Source of the DNA: Sphingopyxis panaciterrulae
GTDB taxonomy: Bacteria > Pseudomonadota > Alphaproteobacteria > Sphingomonadales > Sphingomonadaceae
DNA: 64,000 bases
Assembly: GCF_014199295.1 (NCBI RefSeq)
Contig: NZ_JACIJH010000005.1
Span: 62,001-126,000 of the forward strand
Direction: 5' to 3'
The position numbers and the translations under genes are program-made. How positions within the stretch are numbered: the first letter of the stretch is position 1; every line of letters begins with the position of its first letter. Below, piece by piece: positions 60,004-64,000 of the stretch. The notes beneath the pieces were generated by a model. The model worked only from the letters and a program-made list of their open reading frames with translations. It did not search any database and was not told the DNA's origin.

Positions 60004-63000
60004 ATTTCAGCCGCTTCTTCGTCGACCGCCCGATCTTCGCGGCGGTCATCGCGATCTTCATCACGCTGATCGGCGCCTTTGCCTATCCGCAGCTTCCGCT
60101 CGCCCAATATCCGGACATCGCGCCGCCGACGATCTCGATCAGCGCCGCCTATCCCGGCGCCTCGTCGGAAACGATGGCCGAGACGGTCGCGGCGACGCTG
60201 GAGCAGGAGATCAACGGCGTCGAGAACATGCTCTATATCCAGAGCAGCTCGACGCAGGGACAGGCGCAGATCACCGTCACCTTCGAGCCGGGCACCGACC
60301 TCGATGCCGCGCAGGTTCTGGTGCAGAATCGCGTCGCGCTTGCCGAACCGCGACTGCCCGAGCAGGTGCGCCAGATCGGCGTGCAGGTGAACAAGCAGGA
60401 AACCGGCTTCCTGATGATCGTCGCGCTGACGTCGACCGATCCCGCGATCGATATCGACTATGTCGGCAATTACGCCAATTCGAACCTGCGCGACCGCCTG
60501 CTCCGGCTCCAGGGCGTCGGCGGGGTCCAGATCTTCGGCGGCGGCTTCTATTCGATGCGCGTGTGGATCGATCCCGACAAGGCGGCGGCCCGCAATCTGA
60601 CCGCGAGCGAAATCGTCGCCGCGCTCCAGAGGCAGAATGTCCAGGTCGCCGGCGGCTCGGTCGGCGCGCCGCCCTATGGCAAGGGCAATCCGGCCTTCGA
60701 GCTGCCCGTCGACGTGCAGGGCCGGCTCGTCACGCCTGAGGAATTCTCCAATGTCGTGATCAAGACCGACACGCAGAACGGCGCGATCACGCGGCTCAGG
60801 GATGTCGCGCGGGTCGAGCTTGGCAGTCAGGATTATGGCGTGCGCGGCGTGTTCAACGGCCAGCCCGGCGTCGGCATGGCGGTGATCCAGCAGCCGGGTG
60901 CCAATGCGCTCGACGCGGCGCAGCTCGTGCTCGACGAGATCGAGGCGGCCTCGGCCGAATTCCCGCCCGGACTCGAATATCAGATCCCGTTCAATCCGAC
61001 CGAATATGTTCAGGCGTCGGTAACCGCGGTGCAGGAAACGCTGATCGAAGCGGTCGTTCTCGTCATGCTCGTCGTCATGGTCTTTCTGCAGACCTGGCGC
61101 GCCGCGATCATCCCGATCATCGCCATCCCGGTCTCGCTCGTCGGCACCTTCGCGGTACAACTCGCGCTCGGCTTTTCGATCAATTCGCTGTCGCTGTTCG
61201 CGCTCGTGCTCGCGGTCGGCATCGTCGTCGACGACGCGATCGTCGTCGTCGAGGCGATCGAGAAGCATATGCGCGAAGGGCTGAGCCCGCGCGAGGCGGC
61301 GCACCGGACGATGGACGAGGTGTCGGGCGCGCTGATCGCGATCGGCCTGGTGCTCGTCGCGGTGTTCATCCCGACCGCGTTCGTCCCCGGCATCCCCGGC
61401 ATCTTCTATCGCCAGTTCGCGGTGACGATCGCCTCGGCGACCGTCTTTTCGCTGCTGACCTCGCTGACGCTGTCGCCGGCGCTTGCCGCGCTGCTCCTGA
61501 AGCCGCATCGGGAAGGACATCACGAGGAGCCGAAGAACCCGATCCTGCGTTTCGGCCGCCGCGCGGCGGACAAGTTCAACGCCGGCTTCGACAAGCTCTC
61601 CGACCGCTATGGCCGCACGACCTCGTCGCTGGTGCGCAAGACCGGGCTGATGCTCGTCATCTATGCGGTGCTGCTCGCGCTGACCGGCTGGCGCCTGACC
61701 GACACGCCGACGGGGTTCATTCCCGATCAGGACCAGGGCGTGCTGATCGGCGTCGTGCAGTTGCCGCCCGGGGCCTCGCTCGACCGCACGAGCGAAGTGC
61801 TCGCGCGCGCGCAGCAGGTCGTGTCGGGAATGGACGGCGTCGCGAGCATCGCGACCTTCGCCGGACTCGACGGCGCCAGCTTCTCGCAATCGTCGAACGC
61901 GGGCACGATGTTCATCCGCCTCGACGACTGGGAAGAGCGTGGCAGCGAATTGAGCGCGGCGGCGCTGTCGGGTCAGCTTTCGGGCGCAATGGCGGCGGCG
62001 CTGCCCGAAGCCAACGCCTTCGTCATCGCGCCGCCTGCGGTTCCCGGCCTCGGCACCGGCAACGGCTTCACGATGATGATCCAGGCGGCGGGCGGCCAGA
62101 GCTATCATGAGCTGGAGCAGGCGACCGGCGCGATGATGGGCGCCGCGGCGCAGGACAAGCAGGTGCAGCAGGTCTTCTCGCTGTTCAACACCGGCAGCCC
62201 GCGCATCTTCGCCGATGTCGACCGCGACAAGGCGCAGATACTGGGCGTCGACCCCAGCCAGGTCTATGCCGCGCTCGGCACCTATCTCGCCTCGACCTAT
62301 GTCAACGACTTCAACTTCCTCGGCCGCACCTTCCGCGTGACGGCGCAGGCCGAGCCGTCGGCGCGCAGCCGGCTGGAGGATGTCGGGCGTCTGCAGGTGC
62401 GGTCGACGTCGGGCGAGATGGTGCCTTTGTCGTCACTCGCGACCTTCCGCGACGACAGCGGGCCGGCGCGCGTCGTGCGCTACAACCTGTTCCCCGCGGT
62501 CGAATTGCAGGGACAGGCGGCGCCGGGCGTGTCGTCGGGGCAGGCGCTGACGGTTATGGAGGACATGGCCGCCACGACGCTGCCCAGCGGCTTCGCCTAT
62601 GAATGGACGGGTCTGGCCTATCAGGAAAAGGCGGCGGGCAGCGGCGCGGTGCTGATCTTCCTGCTCGCGGTGGTGTTCGTCTTCCTCGTGCTCGCGGCGC
62701 AATATGAATCGCTGCCGCTGCCGCTCGCGGTGATCCTGATCGTGCCGATGTGCCTGCTCGCGGCAATGATCGGCGTCAATCTGCGCGGGATGGACAATAA
62801 TATCCTGACGCAGGTCGGCCTCGTCGTGCTGATCGCGCTCGCCGCGAAGAATGCGATCCTGATCGTCGAATTCGCCAAGCAGGGCGAAGAGGAAGAGGGG
62901 ATGAACACCTTCGACGCCGCGGTCCATGCCGCCCGCTCGCGCCTGCGGCCGATCCTGATGACCAGCTTCGCCTTCATCTTCGGCGTCATCCCGCTCGCGA

Positions 63001-63200
63001 TCGCGAGCGGGCCGGGGCAGGAGATGCGGCAGGCGCTTGGGACCGCGGTGACCTTCGGCATGCTCGGTGTGACCGTCTTCGGCCTGATCTTCACCCCTGT
63101 CTTCTATGTCGTCTGCCGCCATCTCGGCGACCGCGCGAAGGCGTGGGCGAAGCGCCGGGGCGACGGCAAGGGCGGCGAGACGCCAGCGGAGGCCCAGTGA
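60000..63200 (+). CDS. RND multidrug efflux permease (AcrB/MexF type)
   Basis: A 1066-residue proton-driven pump with 12 helices and two large periplasmic loops. NFSRFFVDRPIFAAVIAIFI opening, the paired Asp of TM4 (GIVVDDAIVVVEAIEKH), PTAFVPGIPGIFYRQFA and AAKNAILIVEFAK near TM10 are typical of the HAE1 family. It starts at a GTG overlapping the adaptor stop, and its stop overlaps the outer-membrane factor ATG, so the three are tightly coupled. Substrates unknown. Confidence 0.96.
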   Translation: MNFSRFFVDRPIFAAVIAIFITLIGAFAYPQLPLAQYPDIAPPTISISAAYPGASSETMAETVAATLEQEINGVENMLYIQSSSTQGQAQITVTFEPGTDLDAAQVLVQNRVALAEPRLPEQVRQIGVQVNKQETGFLMIVALTSTDPAIDIDYVGNYANSNLRDRLLRLQGVGGVQIFGGGFYSMRVWIDPDKAAARNLTASEIVAALQRQNVQVAGGSVGAPPYGKGNPAFELPVDVQGRLVTPEEFSNVVIKTDTQNGAITRLRDVARVELGSQDYGVRGVFNGQPGVGMAVIQQPGANALDAAQLVLDEIEAASAEFPPGLEYQIPFNPTEYVQASVTAVQETLIEAVVLVMLVVMVFLQTWRAAIIPIIAIPVSLVGTFAVQLALGFSINSLSLFALVLAVGIVVDDAIVVVEAIEKHMREGLSPREAAHRTMDEVSGALIAIGLVLVAVFIPTAFVPGIPGIFYRQFAVTIASATVFSLLTSLTLSPALAALLLKPHREGHHEEPKNPILRFGRRAADKFNAGFDKLSDRYGRTTSSLVRKTGLMLVIYAVLLALTGWRLTDTPTGFIPDQDQGVLIGVVQLPPGASLDRTSEVLARAQQVVSGMDGVASIATFAGLDGASFSQSSNAGTMFIRLDDWEERGSELSAAALSGQLSGAMAAALPEANAFVIAPPAVPGLGTGNGFTMMIQAAGGQSYHELEQATGAMMGAAAQDKQVQQVFSLFNTGSPRIFADVDRDKAQILGVDPSQVYAALGTYLASTYVNDFNFLGRTFRVTAQAEPSARSRLEDVGRLQVRSTSGEMVPLSSLATFRDDSGPARVVRYNLFPAVELQGQAAPGVSSGQALTVMEDMAATTLPSGFAYEWTGLAYQEKAAGSGAVLIFLLAVVFVFLVLAAQYESLPLPLAVILIVPMCLLAAMIGVNLRGMDNNILTQVGLVVLIALAAKNAILIVEFAKQGEEEEGMNTFDAAVHAARSRLRPILMTSFAFIFGVIPLAIASGPGQEMRQALGTAVTFGMLGVTVFGLIFTPVFYVVCRHLGDRAKAWAKRRGDGKGGETPAEAQ

Positions 63201-64000
63201 TGACGCGTTCGATCCTTCTCGCCGCGACCGGCGCCCTCGCGCTGTCGGCCTGCACCGTCGGCCCCGCCTACCACCCGCCGGCGCCCGCCGCGCCGTCGCA
63301 GGCACCCTTCGTCGAAGGCGGCAAGTCGCCCGTCTTCACCGGCGACCAGCCGCCGGGCGAATGGTGGAGCCTGTTCGGCGATCCGACGCTCGACGCGCTG
63401 GTCCGGCAGGCGCTCGCCGCCAACACCGACCTGCGCGTCGCCGCCGCCAACCTCGCGCAGGCGCGTGCGGTGCTCAAGGAAGCACAGGCCGGGCGCCTGC
63501 CGACGACCAGCGTCGGTGCGAGCGGGACCTATGCGCGCCAGTCGGGTGCGACGACGGGCATCGGCCCGGTCGAGGGCGAAAGCTATGACGTCGGGCTCGA
63601 CGTCGGCTATCAGGTCGACCTGTTCGGCCGCGTCGAAAGCGCGATCCGCGCGAGCCGCGCCGACGCCGATGCGGTGCAGGCGGCGTTCGACCTGACCCGC
63701 ATCACCGTCGCGGCCGAAACGACCCGCGCCTATTCGGACGTCTGCGCCTTCAACCGCCAGATCGCGGTCGCGAACGAGACGCTGCGCATCCAGCAGCAGA
63801 CCTTCGACCTGACGCGCCGGCTGTTCGAGGGTGGGCGCGCGACGCGGCTCGACACCGGGCAGGCGGGGGCGCTGCTCGAACAGACGCGCGCCTCCATCCC
63901 GGCGCTCGAGGCGCAGCGTTCGGCGGCGCTTTACCGGCTGGCGGTGCTGACCGGCAAGCCGCCCGCCGAAGCGCCGCAGGTCGCGCTGCAATGCCAGGCC
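63200..64000 (+). CDS. RND efflux outer-membrane factor, NodT/OprM family (partial at window end)
   Basis: The first 267 residues are present and the frame is still open at the edge. A lipobox LSAC (Cys about 18), then EWWSLFGDPTLDALVRQALAANTDLRVAAANLAQARA, and paired coiled-coil helices (QQQTFDLTRRLFEGGRATRLDTGQA) mark the TolC-like channel. It completes the tripartite pump. ATG overlaps the permease stop. Confidence 0.93.
   Translation, partial: MTRSILLAATGALALSACTVGPAYHPPAPAAPSQAPFVEGGKSPVFTGDQPPGEWWSLFGDPTLDALVRQALAANTDLRVAAANLAQARAVLKEAQAGRLPTTSVGASGTYARQSGATTGIGPVEGESYDVGLDVGYQVDLFGRVESAIRASRADADAVQAAFDLTRITVAAETTRAYSDVCAFNRQIAVANETLRIQQQTFDLTRRLFEGGRATRLDTGQAGALLEQTRASIPALEAQRSAALYRLAVLTGKPPAEAPQVALQCQA

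Noticed and set aside
58822..64000. Possible antibiotic-resistance island around the RND pump
   Set aside because: Base composition and codon use match the rest, and no mobile gene or resistance enzyme is nearby; RND pumps with TetR are common core genes in this group.

Overview
The window is a high-GC, gene-dense bacterial chromosome segment. Gene content and the recurring intergenic palindromes (cores of the type CCGTTCG..CTGAGCTTGTCGAAG) suggest an alphaproteobacterium of the Sphingomonadaceae, probably Sphingopyxis or a close relative. That placement is inference from style and gene order; no search was run. There are no phage, plasmid, CRISPR or complete insertion-sequence signatures. 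Most of the segment is ordinary core metabolism and envelope biology.

Layout. 0.1-8.4 kb: glycerol kinase, a RhlE-type DEAD-box helicase, an MHS-family transporter with a large periplasmic insertion, a thiolase-like protein with a crotonase, and a fructose-6-phosphate aldolase-like transaldolase. 8.6-13 kb: radA, then an overlapping trio (CvpA-like, IscU-like scaffold, Kef-type antiporter). 13.3-20.7 kb: aroK-aroB on the minus strand and, on the plus strand, two unrecognised envelope proteins, a Xer-type recombinase, accA and an M48/LysM lipoprotein protease. 20.7-25.3 kb: two very small Flp pilins, mutT, a methyltransferase, comF, grxC, a DUF1178 protein, tRNA-Arg(CCT) and a lower-GC heme-barrel protein. 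25.9-30.8 kb: a vitamin B12 uptake operon btuB-F-C-D behind a cobalamin riboswitch. 30.8-34.4 kb: cysQ, selO and a UDP-glucose dehydrogenase. 34.8-41.6 kb: tamA-tamB and a small lipoprotein. 41.9-42.7 kb: a yybP-ykoY (Mn2+) riboswitch with an intrinsic terminator controlling a GDT1/UPF0016 Mn exporter. 42.7-50.5 kb: galE and a tightly overlapping cyoABCD-surf1-regB-regA operon that couples a quinol oxidase to its likely redox sensor. 50.7-56.8 kb: an MHS transporter, an FdhF/YdeP-type molybdoenzyme with fdhD, a MaoC-like dehydratase and a PilZ-HTH fusion. 56.8-64 kb: an EntS-like MFS exporter and a TetR gene divergent from an RND efflux operon whose outer-membrane factor runs off the window end.

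The least ordinary part is the intergenic DNA. Besides small REP-like palindromes there are three approximately 262-267 bp elements (5083-5344, 41585-41847, 34483-34749). Each has 32-33 bp terminal inverted repeats enclosing two further long hairpin arms, so each can fold as a three-way junction. The first two are near-identical copies. The third has different terminal repeats and arm stems but keeps the same internal blocks (GCGAGGAGG in arm one, CTCCTCGCCG in arm two). These elements, and a second nested palindrome family starting TTAGAGCRGC, sit directly on gene ends and repeatedly supply the stop codon of the neighbouring gene. They look like an undescribed or poorly described family of structured dispersed repeats.
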